Assembly (NCBI GenBank): GCA_900618795.1 | Contig: UYJD01000018.1 | Location: 62,001 to 126,000, forward strand | Length of the DNA stretch: 64,000 bases | Source of the DNA: Cyanodermella asteris | Taxonomy: Eukaryota > Ascomycota > Lecanoromycetes > Ostropales > Stictidaceae | Reading direction: 5' to 3' | Program-made: the position numbers and the translations under genes | The notes under the pieces: generated by a model | What the model saw: the letters and a program-made list of their open reading frames with translations, nothing else | What the model was told of the DNA's origin: nothing | Databases searched by the model: none | Part shown: piece after piece, positions 20,434-30,841 of the stretch | Numbering within the stretch: the stretch's first letter is position 1 | Layout: every line of letters begins with the position of its first letter

Positions 20434-21927
20434 ATGTTGTCGAACTTGGCTACGCTCGTAGCCTTCGTCCCCGTGGCTTTCGCAGCTCCTGCGCCCGAGA
20501 AGCGTCAGGACAGCACCGCTGCCTTCCCAAGCAGTGCTGTTGAGGAGGTTGTTGTCAACTATGGCACACCTTCCGCGGCTGGATACGTCCCGGATCCCAG
20601 CCCGACCATCATCGCAGTCACTAATGTTACCTCACATGGTCCGTACACAGAGACACCAACGACGACTGGTGCTCTGATGGCAGAAACAACTCTCGCTGCC
20701 ACGGTCTCTGCCATCGGTCCGAACCCGACCGGCTTTGACTATCCCTCAAAGATCAACGGCACCCTGCAAAAGCCTATGCCAGCTCCTTATACCCCTGACG
20801 GTGGTCTGGGTACCAACGGCTCGCTGCCCATTTACCGTCCTCAGTCTGACTTTGACTTCGAGTCTCTTGCACTCGCGCTCTATCAAGAGTGGATTGAGCT
20901 CGATCTCTTCCACAACGGTTTGGCGCAATTTTCAGTTGAGGACTTCGAAGAGGCAGGCCTGAACGCAGACGACCGTGCATTGATCGAATTCATGGCCGAC
21001 CAAGAAGTTGGACATGCTACTCTCCTGACCAACATCCTGGGTGCAGGTGCCGCACCGGTGCAGTGCACCTACAACTACCCCTACAAGACCGTCCGCGAGT
21101 TCATCGACTTCAACCAGAAGCTGACCCGCTTCGGCGAATCCGGTGTCTACGGATTTCTCAATCACCTTGACTCACGGGAGTCAGCACAACTACTCCTTCA
21201 GTCTATCACGACCGAGGCTCGCCAACAAATGATCTTCCGTCAATTCGGCGGTCTTCACCCTATGCCAGTCTGGTTTGAAGCAGGGATCCCCCAGTCGTGG
21301 GCATGGACACTGCTTGCCCCATACATCTCGTCCTGCCCTACGAATCAGACCCGCCTCGCATGGCAGAACTTCCCCACGCTGAACATTGCCAACAACCCAT
21401 CTTTGTTCCGCATCAACGCCAATACCACCGGCATCAACGAAACTGATCCTTTGAACCCATCACTCGTACCGTCATACCCATCAGACCCCGCCAACGAAAC
21501 TGCTGTTCCCGAGAGCCAGTCTTGCCTGAACTCAACGGAAGGCTACAACTGCGCGCCGGGCATCACTCGCAACAGGACCATTCCGCTGTCTTTCCCTGGT
21601 CGCCAGGTCAACTTCACCTGGAGAGACCCCGGTGAGACGCTTGGCCCGAACAACACCTACGTGACTGTGCGTGCTCCCACTGCGGACGCGCCGCGGTTCG
21701 TGGCTTGGGTCAGCCAGTTGAACTTGACCTACACGCCATTGACCAGGACGGGCAGCAACTCCGGCTTCACATACCAGCCCAACAGCACCGTTTTCGCAGG
21801 TGACCCAGCCTCGAACGGAACAATGTTCGTTGCTATCACTAGCAGTGATCTCTACTTGACGCCGTTCAACTTGAGCATGATCAACCCGTTCGTCTACGCT
21901 GGTCCGGCCATCTACCAGGCTGGCTAG
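20434..21927 (+). CDS. Rds1-like secreted ferritin-fold stress protein
   Basis: The ATG at 20434 gives 497 residues. It opens with a signal peptide (MLSNLATLVAFVPVAFAAPA) followed by a Kex2-like KR, so the mature protein should start near residue 24. An upstream in-frame ATG at 20368 lacks this arrangement. Residues about 140-320 form a ferritin-like domain (Ferritin_2/Rds1 type): FDFESLALALYQEWIELDLF, EFMADQEVGHATLL and SITTEARQQMIF carry the Glu and ExxH residues expected of such a four-helix bundle. Many N-glycosylation sequons follow, especially after residue 320. Fission-yeast Rds1 responds to adenine, glucose and stress; the biochemical activity of these secreted proteins is not established. 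There is no GPI signal. It has a strong TATA box and no introns. Confidence 0.9.
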   Translation: MLSNLATLVAFVPVAFAAPAPEKRQDSTAAFPSSAVEEVVVNYGTPSAAGYVPDPSPTIIAVTNVTSHGPYTETPTTTGALMAETTLAATVSAIGPNPTGFDYPSKINGTLQKPMPAPYTPDGGLGTNGSLPIYRPQSDFDFESLALALYQEWIELDLFHNGLAQFSVEDFEEAGLNADDRALIEFMADQEVGHATLLTNILGAGAAPVQCTYNYPYKTVREFIDFNQKLTRFGESGVYGFLNHLDSRESAQLLLQSITTEARQQMIFRQFGGLHPMPVWFEAGIPQSWAWTLLAPYISSCPTNQTRLAWQNFPTLNIANNPSLFRINANTTGINETDPLNPSLVPSYPSDPANETAVPESQSCLNSTEGYNCAPGITRNRTIPLSFPGRQVNFTWRDPGETLGPNNTYVTVRAPTADAPRFVAWVSQLNLTYTPLTRTGSNSGFTYQPNSTVFAGDPASNGTMFVAITSSDLYLTPFNLSMINPFVYAGPAIYQAG

Positions 21928-22542
21928 GCAACTGAATGACAATTCGAGGTTGATCATGTACAAGGTGAGTATAAAAGGAACGAATGCTAAGAGCTAGGGA
22001 TTTACGGCCTGTTAATGGATATTGTGTAGCATAAGGAAGCATAACGATAGCATAGGAAACCTAGATATAATCGAGATCTTGCAAGATGCAGATATGTTTC
22101 TCTTCACTCGACTTTGAGTCTGGACCGTGGCTCAACAACAAAAACAAATCATGCCGAGTACGGCTGTCAGGCATCCGTGCGTGGTGCCCTCTCGTATGTC
22201 CTTCCTTGGCAAATGCACCGGGTCGTTCTCCTTCTTGTTCCCCCGACTACGAAGCTTCAAATACTTTCTCCGGCTGCGTCAGTACACTCTTACTTCTCGC
22301 CCCGTTGTCTGCCTGCCACCTACATTTGCGCCCCCACACATCAGCTCGTATCCTCCTAATACCATAATTACCTCCCTCAATCTCTACTACACCATCGAAG
22401 AGCTCATGTTCCCAACTTTCACATTTTGCAACAGCCTCATCGTCCACAGCGTCCCAACCAGTAAAAAGCAAAAACTAAAGAAAAAAAAAAAGAAAAAAAA
22501 AACAGAAACCACAAAAACAAAAATCCCAAGTCTCGAAAAATC
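21928..22542. other. Intergenic with A-rich tract
   Basis: Rds1 3' region followed by C/T-rich sequence and a near-homopolymer A tract with a few G interruptions at about 22462-22505. No gene is supported. Confidence 0.45.
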
Positions 22543-22995
22543 ATGCCAAACACACTCCAACGAAGCACCCAAACCATCTGCTCCCGCGACCCAAACCGCA
22601 TAAATCCCACAGCCACCTCATCATCCACCCTATCCACCCCTCCCCAACCCACCCACCTGACCCTCGAAACCACCTTCGTCAAAATGACCCCCCTCGCTTC
22701 CAGCCTCGCCTCGCCGCCCCGGAAGCCTCCCCGGGCACCGCCCACATCGCCGGTGCCGGCGCCGGTGCCGGTGCCAGATCACGCAACCTGCCACCAGCCG
22801 AACAGCTGGACTACTCCGAAAGCGACGGGAGAGAAGTCGGACGTACGCGATCTCGAGGCGGTTCTGTGGGCGTTGCCCGAGGCGCGGGAGCCGAGTTCGG
22901 AGGACGAGGGCGGGTGGCTGTGGTTGCGGAAGATGAGGCTTGGGAGGATGAAGGTGAATATGAAGGTGGCGTGCTTGGGGCGCGAGAAAGGGTGA
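22543..22995 (+). CDS. Uncertain small Pro/Ser/Thr-rich protein
   Basis: A 150-codon frame from an ATG at 22543. The first half is low-complexity Ser/Thr/Pro, including a PVPAPVPVPVP-like run encoded by a GGTGCC/GGCGCC tandem (about 22749-22775). The second half (DVRDLEAVLWALPEAREP, then a Trp- and Arg-rich stretch) looks more like ordered protein. It has no signal peptide and no recognised domain. The opposite strand is also open over part of the stretch, so it may be chance in GC-rich DNA. It lies between Rds1 and the convergent end of the lipase gene. I do not assign a function. Confidence 0.3.
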   Translation: MPNTLQRSTQTICSRDPNRINPTATSSSTLSTPPQPTHLTLETTFVKMTPLASSLASPPRKPPRAPPTSPVPAPVPVPDHATCHQPNSWTTPKATGEKSDVRDLEAVLWALPEAREPSSEDEGGWLWLRKMRLGRMKVNMKVACLGREKG

Positions 22996-23262
22996 GGCGG
23001 AGAGGGGGAGGGAGAGCGGTGGAGCGCGGAGCTATGATCGGGTTGCTGGAGACATCACCTCGCAGGAGGGAGAAAAGTACTTGGTGTTTAATGCTCGATA
23101 CATGAGGGAGTTGATTTGGTTGAAGCACACCAAAAGATACTGGGGACCTTTTCAAAGTCGTGTACATGAACAGAGCAGTAAATACTCATGACCATCAAAT
23201 TCATTATCGGGTAACTCATCGTGTATGTTCTATCGTCTATTCGCGAAAACAAAAAGGCTCAG

Positions 23263-25533
23263 TCAAGTACTCACTTCTTTCGCATCAATCTCGCAGCCAG
23301 TCGGTACCAAGAGACCATCCCTCAGCCCTTTTGGCACTGTCTTCCAAATGACCTCCCTGACCTCTCTTCCAACTTGTTCAATTGCATCCATCGCCCAGAT
23401 GACATCCAGATGCTCGTACTCCGGAATGATCTTCGCATGCACAAGCTTCACATCTGGCTCTCGACCCGCTTGCAAGCGACGTAGCAGCTTCCATCCATCG
23501 ACCAGCTTGTCACTGCCTGCAATCCACAGTGCGAAGGGAGGGGCGCGGCCATCGTACCAGGCTGTTTTGCCAAGAGGGCCAGGACAGTTCTCCTTCTCTT
23601 CATCCTCGTCTATTTCGAAACCGCCCTTGCCTTCCTGCCACTTCTGAGGCGATTGTTCCCGTTCCTCTAATCTGCGAATATCGCGTTCTTCCCAGGAATC
23701 TTGCTCGCGCGTCGCGAGGATACAGCGTTGTTTCGCGAAGCATTCGCGGCCGAGCCACCAGCGCATGGACTCGCTGCTCACGTACACGGGACTGAACTGG
23801 AACAGGCGGGCACGCAGATCTCGATCCCAGCGGTCGTCACTCCATCCGAAAAGGAATGCAAATACACGGTATCCCAAGGCGCCGTACAATTTCCCAGGCA
23901 TGATTTTGTGCATGGTCATCATGAACGGGATGAAGCTCAGCACGCCGAACCAGATGCGGAATGCGGCAGGGTTCCATAGCCGCATCCACTTGAACTGCAT
24001 TTTGTCGATCAGCGGACCGGCATAAACAGCAGGTGCCAATGCGCAGAAGACGGAGATCTTCTCGCCCAAATCTGGACGTTGCTCTTTTGCGAGAGCGACG
24101 AATGTCTGGGTCGTACCTTGTGAGTGGGCGACCAGACCAAGTTTGGGGAATCCGGTCTCTGCTAGGACGCGAGAGATGAGAGCGGGAAGGTCCATGACGC
24201 CCATTTGACGGATGTTCCAAGCCCACATGCGTGGGTCGCCATATTGGAGGAGGGTGTGCTTCGGTTTGAAGCCACAGCGATTGTTGCCGAGCCAGACGTC
24301 GTAGCCAGACTTGCAAAGATAGAAGGCGAGGCTGGAATCATCATTGACACAATAAGCGCCCATGCTTTGGAGAAGGCCATGGATCATGAGAACTGGATAC
24401 TTCGTCTTATCACCCGAGGTCTGGAACGCGGCCTCGTTTCGTGGGACTGCTTCAGGTGGGAAGATGTCGGGACTGCGTGCTCTGCGGTCTTCTTGAGGCT
24501 TTGGCGTATGTTCAGTCGGATTGTAGACGTGGTACAGATCTATGATGAAGCCATCTTCAGTCTGCACCTCAAACTCTTCAACATCCAATCCCACTCGTCT
24601 GGCATAGTATCCAATGTCGCATATCAGAGGATCCGGACCTCCTTCGGTAGGGATAAACGTCTCAGCATTCTGCTTGCCCTTTTCTGAACCTGGTGCAGGC
24701 CCATGCGCCTCGCCATCGGCTCCTGATGCTGTAGACCCACCACCTACCGTGCTGTTTGTGACGATCTTGACTGCCCCTGATCTGCTGCTCGCCCGCTTCC
24801 TCTTCTGGCCCTTCCCGTATCTTTGTACCCAGTCCTTCTCTTGAGCCCGTCTTTGCTGCCGCAACCTGTTCTCTTCCTCGTAGAACGGCCTGCTCTTGTC
24901 TGGATCTCGCCCAATCAGGAACAAACCAACAATCCTCGCAGCATGAGGTATCGCAGTGAACGTACTTCCGAGGACGATTGCCATCAAGAAGGCAAGCGAA
25001 AGGAAGAACGACGTGAATCGGAAGAACCAGACCTGGGCGTCTCGCATAAGCGTAGGCGGACCGTAAAGGGGTAGAGGAGGGAAGAGCGGATGCGTTCTTG
25101 ACGGAGGGATTGCCTCTCGCAGTGCAGCCCCAGCCCTCGAAGACTGCGCCCTCGCCTCGCCGCTGACATGGTTGTGCGCATCCTCGTTCATATCATCCTC
25201 TTCCGCAGTGGTAGACTTCTTGGCCAGCTCCTTCTGTTTCTCCTGCGACAGCCCTCCACTCGCCGAGCCCTTCGCACGCGAACCGCGGCTTTCCAATCGG
25301 TCTTTTAGGTAATTCAGTTTCTGTGCTTCGGGCAAAGGAACGGCGGGTAAGCGGTGACCATCAGCAGTCTTGATGACGGGGTCGAGGGGAGTGATGAAGG
25401 CGGCTTCGACCGCGGTGGTCTGCTCAACCCGCTCATGGTCGGCATCATTGTGAGGTAGCAAGCTCAGATGTTGAGCATGGTTGGCAAATTCGATGGCGGT
25501 GTCTGCCTTCGAGGGCTGCGGTCGACTCGGCAT
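23263..25533 (-). CDS. Membrane-anchored steryl ester hydrolase/acid lipase (Yeh/Tgl1 type)
   Basis: The ATG at 25533 gives 756 residues. A hydrophilic N-terminal arm (1-160) precedes one or two membrane segments (about 168-208: FRFTSFFLSLAFLMAIVLGS and IVGLFLIG). The lipase region then begins with the partial-lipase motif GLDVEEFEVQTEDGFIIDLY. Alpha/beta-hydrolase landmarks follow: VLMIHGLLQS (oxyanion loop), the nucleophile Ser471 in LVAHSQGTTQ (Ala replaces the first Gly of GxSxG, as in other members), an Asp in GSDKLVDGW and a His in EYEHLDVIWA. This order fits yeast Yeh1/Yeh2/Tgl1, which hydrolyse steryl esters at lipid droplets or plasma membrane. An in-frame ATG at about 25809 would add a weakly coding N-terminus. 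A GTGAGT at the last codons could mark a terminal intron changing only the final few residues. Confidence 0.88.
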   Translation of the reverse strand: MPSRPQPSKADTAIEFANHAQHLSLLPHNDADHERVEQTTAVEAAFITPLDPVIKTADGHRLPAVPLPEAQKLNYLKDRLESRGSRAKGSASGGLSQEKQKELAKKSTTAEEDDMNEDAHNHVSGEARAQSSRAGAALREAIPPSRTHPLFPPLPLYGPPTLMRDAQVWFFRFTSFFLSLAFLMAIVLGSTFTAIPHAARIVGLFLIGRDPDKSRPFYEEENRLRQQRRAQEKDWVQRYGKGQKRKRASSRSGAVKIVTNSTVGGGSTASGADGEAHGPAPGSEKGKQNAETFIPTEGGPDPLICDIGYYARRVGLDVEEFEVQTEDGFIIDLYHVYNPTEHTPKPQEDRRARSPDIFPPEAVPRNEAAFQTSGDKTKYPVLMIHGLLQSMGAYCVNDDSSLAFYLCKSGYDVWLGNNRCGFKPKHTLLQYGDPRMWAWNIRQMGVMDLPALISRVLAETGFPKLGLVAHSQGTTQTFVALAKEQRPDLGEKISVFCALAPAVYAGPLIDKMQFKWMRLWNPAAFRIWFGVLSFIPFMMTMHKIMPGKLYGALGYRVFAFLFGWSDDRWDRDLRARLFQFSPVYVSSESMRWWLGRECFAKQRCILATREQDSWEERDIRRLEEREQSPQKWQEGKGGFEIDEDEEKENCPGPLGKTAWYDGRAPPFALWIAGSDKLVDGWKLLRRLQAGREPDVKLVHAKIIPEYEHLDVIWAMDAIEQVGREVREVIWKTVPKGLRDGLLVPTGCEIDAKEVST

Positions 25534-26526
25534 GTGTGAATGTCTGTACAATTTCACAATACCATGGCAAGATGCCCCGCGGGACGCGTCGCAGACTTCC
25601 TCTTTGGGCCCGTCGTTTCCTGGGAATAGGAACAGGCCTTTGGTCTTACCTACCGACTGAAACCTTGCTGAGAAGATGGAGGCAGCAGAAGGTTGCCGCT
25701 GCCAATGATGAAGGCTTTCTAACGCAAGAAGAGGTATGGAATTGGGCGCCGCGATACGAACTGGCGCGGCCGTGATGCGGAAGATAGAGTCCAGCCATGC
25801 TAACAGCATGGAACAACAGCCAGTCGCCCATCGCTGAGCGACACGCAATCGTGATTAGCACCGAAATCGATGGCGGCCCGGGCACAAAGCCATAGAGAGA
25901 GATCCTTGTGGATACCAAGATTCAAAGGCATGCTCGCCCGTCCTTGTGCATGCAAGCGTCATTGTTAATCCCAGCTGAAGCGCGCACTTTCCTCTTCGGT
26001 ATTGGCGTCCGATTTAGTATCACACTCTCCACGAGACCACGACCCGTCATCTTCATAACAGATTGTCGCGTGCAACATGAAGACACAGAGGCCATGGCAT
26101 CGTAGCACTTGAGTCGTGTTGCTCTTGGCAGTGGAATCGAGTCTCCAAAGATCACAATTCGAGAGACGAGTATATTCCCGATCTGAGATGACAGGCTGCG
26201 AGTACGAGAACAGATTAAGCTTCTTGAATCTCCGATCTTGCCTCTCAATATCTAGACAACGCAGCACGTCGCGATACCCGTCGACATATTTTCGGACTGT
26301 CGTTTAGTGACCATGCTAGAAAAGCTCCAAAGCGTTGTAAGGTTGTTCGTGTTGATCCTCGATCGCACCATCGCTCTCGTCCGAACAGAATTGACGTCAC
26401 TCTGAGTAAAGCGATGGGCGAGGTGCGCAGCATAAAACTGCTAGAACCAGAACCCATTGACGTTGGTGAGCATCTAAACACGTTCATGCCCTTTACTACC
26501 GAAGTAGAGTTGATATCAGAAACATC
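25534..26526. other. Divergent promoter region, lipase and SDR
   Basis: About 1 kb between the starts of the minus-strand lipase gene and the plus-strand dehydrogenase gene. The open frames here are short and mutually overlapping. No motif was identified with confidence. Confidence 0.4.
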
Positions 26527-27259
26527 ATGCCTACGGCAGTAATTACAGGAGCGAACTCGGGCATAGGACATGCTTGGGCTGAAGTTCTGATAAAGGACGT
26601 ATGTTCATCCGTACCCTTTGTAAAATCGCGCTCACTCGGCATAGGGCTATGAAGTATATGCCACTGATCGCGAGATTGGTGAAAAGCTCAAGGCACTCTC
26701 TTGCCACCAGGCTCAGCTGGACGTGTCGTCCGAAGAGTCGATCGCGAGCTTTGCAAAGTCGCTTTCTGGCAAGCCGATCGACGTTTTGCTGTCCGTTGCT
26801 GGCATCATGATCGGCGAGAAGCCGGACAGCCTAGACAACATCAACAAGGAGAGCTTGTCCAGAGTCTTTGCAACCAATACCTTCGGTCCATTGTTGTTGA
26901 TTCAAGCATTACTTCCGAATGTTCTGCAAGGACAGCCAAAGATCATTGGCATCGTTTCTTCTCGGGTGGGTTCGATCGGCGACAACAGTTCAGGTGGCAT
27001 ATACGCGTACAGATCGTCCAAAGCCGCTGTCAACTCGATCGGTAGGTCTCTAGCCATGGATCTGAAGGACAAGGGCGTTACTGTTTCCCTACTTCATCCC
27101 GGATATGTTCGAACTGGTCTTGCCACGGGCGCGGACCCACATCCAGACTCCGTCGAACCCGAAGAGGCCGCTTCAAAGCTATGGAAAGTGGTCAAAAGCA
27201 AGAAGGTTGCGGACACAGGCAGATTTTGGCACAGAGAAGGCCAGGAACTTGTGTGGTGA
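26527..27259 (+). CDS. Short-chain dehydrogenase/reductase (classical SDR)
   Basis: Two exons, 26527-26598 and 26645-27259, give 228 residues. The 46-nt intron has GTATGT and TAG borders and joins LIKD to GYEVYATDREIG in frame. Without the first exon the cofactor-binding motif would be missing. TGANSGIG (about residues 7-14) is the Rossmann cofactor loop, followed by LDVSSEESI, NTFGPLLL, IVSSRVGSI (catalytic Ser) and YAYRSSKAA (catalytic YxxxK). HPGYVRTGLA follows the active site, as in many SDRs. The Asp in YATDR at the end of beta-2 suggests NAD(H) rather than NADP(H) preference, as inference. It is slightly shorter than the usual 250 residues but looks complete. Substrate unknown; most similar in style to C-factor/sniffer-like SDRs. 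Confidence 0.88.
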
Positions 27260-28279
27260 GGTTGAGAAGCTGCGACTTAATCTGAATGACTTCTTCCACG
27301 GCAATGTTGTTTCTTTCGATTTCACACGCTGGCCGCCCCAACCATCAGCGAAGATCTGATGCTTGCACGGGACGTTCCTCATTCTTCAAGCAGCCAGGCT
27401 TGTCGAAGGTATCTTCTGTGGACCTCAACATCAGAATCATCACACTGGATCAATGTCTCTTTGACTCTCTCGCTCAATTTTCGCAGCATCATATGCGTTG
27501 GACTCTTGTCGTAGCTCATACCAACCATACAGCAATTATCGACACGATCACTTGGCTCTCAATTCACTGACAAGGCGACGAAGTGCTTTGACGTAGCGAC
27601 GCAAGCTAGAAATGCGACAGTCCAGCCTTGCGAACAAGAGCCATCCATTTTGAGCAGCCGGTTCTTCACTCGCGTGCGAGTCACCATCCTTCTGGTAAGA
27701 TTTGCTTCAGTTGCAAGCTTTACGATTGATCACATCATCTGGCCAACTTTATCTGCTCAGCTCCCAGGCATTGTGGCGTCACTTCAGAGCTGATTGTGCG
27801 CGGTCCTCTGCAGCAGCAAACACTCACGGCGACTTCTATCATATTTCATTGACGACTGAGCTCAGCGATAGAGCTCTAACACAGGCGCATTTCTCATTTG
27901 CATGGTATCCTTGAGATACCAGGTCAGAACCCTGTCGTGCCTTGCTTTTGCGACACTTCTGTGCACATACAAGCCATCGACAAAGCTTAACTGTCTTCGT
28001 TGCCCTTGGTTGTTAGTTGACTCAGATTCGGCGGCACATCACCTCAGTGTCAATAGAGCCATTTCTATTGACCAAATCCCGCCGCCCGTTTCCCCACGCC
28101 CAGGGCTCAGGCAACAAGCCTGCCCAATCTGCGGCGCTACCAAAAAAACTTCGCGGGTGTTAGGCCCTCAGCTGCCAACTCAGCTCCAAGCCTGTTTCAG
28201 GGTTGGAACTGAGCTTCTTTTCCCTCCCCCTCTCGCCGGTCGTTCGGGTGTCACATTCACCATCACGGCAAAGACCATT
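27260..28279. other. Intergenic interval
   Basis: About 1 kb between two plus-strand genes. A frame running into the next gene from 27902 has an unconvincing N-terminal part, and the true start is taken as 28280. No other gene or RNA is recognised. Confidence 0.4.
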
Positions 28280-30033
28280 ATGGCGGACGCGTTGACCAAG
28301 GCGTATCACTGGACGCATCCTGTATGCGGCCACAAGGTGCTTCTGACGGATGACCCACGTCTTGACTTGGTGAGCTGACCCCATTCAACACTGGTCTCAA
28401 TGACCGAAAATCCCCCGAGTGACAGATTTGTCATGTTCATGTCTGGCCGAGTGCTTTAATGCTACGGCTGAATAGCTTGTAGCTATAGACACGAGACCTC
28501 AATACGAGACAGCTGCTAACCTGCTTTCAGGCTGTTCCAGATGATTTCCTCCGTGCCCTGAACCTGCCCAAGCCGGGTGCGCCGATGGATATGTACCGTT
28601 CCTACATCCATCCGGCCAACCAAAAATACATCGCTGACAAGAACCCTGCGTTCCCGCTCCCTCTTGTGCCTAACGACTTTGAGCAAGTCGGCCCACGTAC
28701 CTGGCAGTATGGCGGCTTACAGATCTCGAAGAACCCGAACGATCTGCCCTTGGGCGTCACTCACCCTGCCATGAATGAAGGACTGGATGTCTCGCCTGTC
28801 AATGCCATAATGTGCGGTCTTGAGAACCTTGGCAACGGGCGCGAGAGCCCTCCGGGTCGGACTTTATCTCTAGGCTGGCCTGGAGCTCACGTTGAATGCC
28901 CTGAATGTATTCGCAGCAACCTGCAGCTGAAGTTCGACAAGTGCAGCGAGGCTATGGTCACAGCCGACAGAAATGGTGAGGACTGGTCTGTCATGGCCAA
29001 GGAGTTGAGCTTTCAGTTAATGAAGCTTCAAAACGCAAAAGCTCCGATGCCCATCACTCTCAACCCGATCCGCCATCCTGAAGACGGTCCTGTCATCAGA
29101 GGTCCAAAAGCTAATGAATACTTCGGTACCCAGGGACCCAATAACGGAGGCAACCACCAGGTCTCGATGCATGCCCGCCGTAGGACGGCCGACTATCCTC
29201 TTCCACAGTCAGGCTCCACCTCCATGGCAGGCACCCCATCTGGCTATGCTGCTCCACAGCCTGCCTCGGGACCATACTTTGCCCCTCGCTCTCGCAGTGG
29301 TACGACTAACAGCAACTTCGAGCCGCGTCCACGTCGTGGCACTACTCCAGCGTCGATGGGTGGTGTTCCTGCTGGCCCTTTCCAGGCTGTTCAGTCGGCT
29401 TTCGCGAAGATGGATACACGTGGCCAGCAGGGTCCAAATCAAGAGCAAGGAATGGGACAAGGCCGTCCTCAGCAAAACATCCTGTCGCCTACAATGGCTC
29501 CACCGCCAGGCTTGAGTCTGCAGCCACGCCGCGAATACCAGCTGCCACAGGAATCGAAGCAGCCGGCAGCCCATCTACCACCTCGTTTTGTCGGCCGTGA
29601 CGGCAACAATGATTTCGGCAGACAGGGAGCGAATTCTGGATCCAAACACCAGAGTTCCTTGTCCACCCCGAACATCGCCAAGTTTGCAGCTCAGCCCGCT
29701 CCTCAAGCTTACGGTCCGCCCGCGTCTGCACCAGGTACTCCCGGCAGTCACCAGAATGCGAACCCGCTCAGTCCACCTGGCCTCCGTAGCAATCGCGCCA
29801 TTCCGATTGTTGATCCCAACACTCGTCAGGCGAAGCCCGGTGGCATGGCAGACTACCAGCTTCCCCAGTCCGGAAAGGTGCAGTTGCCGATCAGACAGCC
29901 CCCCGAAAGCCCGCAGAGCATGAGACCTCCGCAGCTCAACACCAGCCAAGCGAGCTTCGCGAGCAAGAACCCTTTCGGCGCCTTGCATGAAGAGGACAGC
30001 GACCAGGAGACTCCCGGCGGCGTCAAGCTTTAG
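28280..30033 (+). CDS. Conserved-looking Pro/Gln-rich protein, unknown function
   Basis: Exons 28280-28369 and 28531-30033 give 530 residues. The 161-nt intron has GTGAGC and TTTCAG borders and a GCTAAC branch site. Residues 1-190 look folded: HWTHPVCGHKVLLTDDPRLD, an RSYIHPANQKYI block, EQVGPRTWQYGG, and a Cys pair in ECPECIRSNLQLKFDKC that with the early Cys/His could bind metal (inference). Residues about 195-480 are disordered, rich in Pro, Gln, Ser and Gly, with a loose repeat of YPLPQSG/YQLPQ-like phrases at three or more places. The C-terminus ends in an acidic SDQETPGGVKL. No domain family was recognised. Low-complexity Q/P regions fit a cytoplasmic RNA-associated or scaffold protein, but that is only a guess. 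Confidence 0.82.
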
Positions 30034-30841
30034 GTGTCTGGGGTGGCCAGATTTCCATGGCACACCTGTCGCCAAATGCACGATCGAAGACAGATGAGAG
30101 AAAACGAAAGTCCCTTTTCACAGAGACGACCATGATTATGTTAACGACTGAACGAATGCTACTTGATGAACTGTTTGCCAACGGGACGATCTTTGCCCTT
30201 TGTGCCTCTGCCTACAATGTATGGAGATCACGAAGAACCATAACAAACGACTCGAATGTCCGAGTTTCAAACCCAGGATGAAAACGAAATATGTATGGGA
30301 GGGAACAAAACTCGAAAGATCCGGAAAGTGCTTGGCGTCCGTCCAATGGGAAAAAAGTTCGGGTGAAACACTCGTTCTCACGTTCCGCGTAGCATGAAAG
30401 GACGAGAAACCAGGAAAGCGAGCAAGGGAAGCCCAGAGACACGGAATGAGTACGTATCCTCTTTGTTTGGAACTTTGAACGAGGGGCGGATCGAAGCTGG
30501 GACTTCTTGTGATGGCTACCGAGAAGGCATGGAAAATAGAATACGAATGACAGTTCCTGCCACCGCAAGCTTGCTACGTAGGACCACATGCGTCTTGAAG
30601 TTCATTCCCAACTGTAATCAGAGGAGCGGTATATCATTCTGTAAAAGTGCGCTCAGTGCTCAGCGCCTTGTTATGAAAGTGCCTCCATATTTGAAGCAAG
30701 CCAGCTAAAGTATAATCTAAGTATGACATTCCTAAATCAGATGGGCTCTTTTTGCCCCAAACTTTTATCGGTCCAATCTCATTTGCCTCTTGAAGCAACG
30801 AGGCCGCGAAACGCCGTTCTCACTCGTGATACCAAACTCCT
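30034..30841. other. Intergenic, convergent 3' regions
   Basis: About 800 bp between the 3' ends of the unknown gene and the phosphoribosyltransferase gene. Small frames (for example 30212-30589 minus and 30394-30708 plus) overlap each other and have no features. No terminator motif was singled out. Confidence 0.4.
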
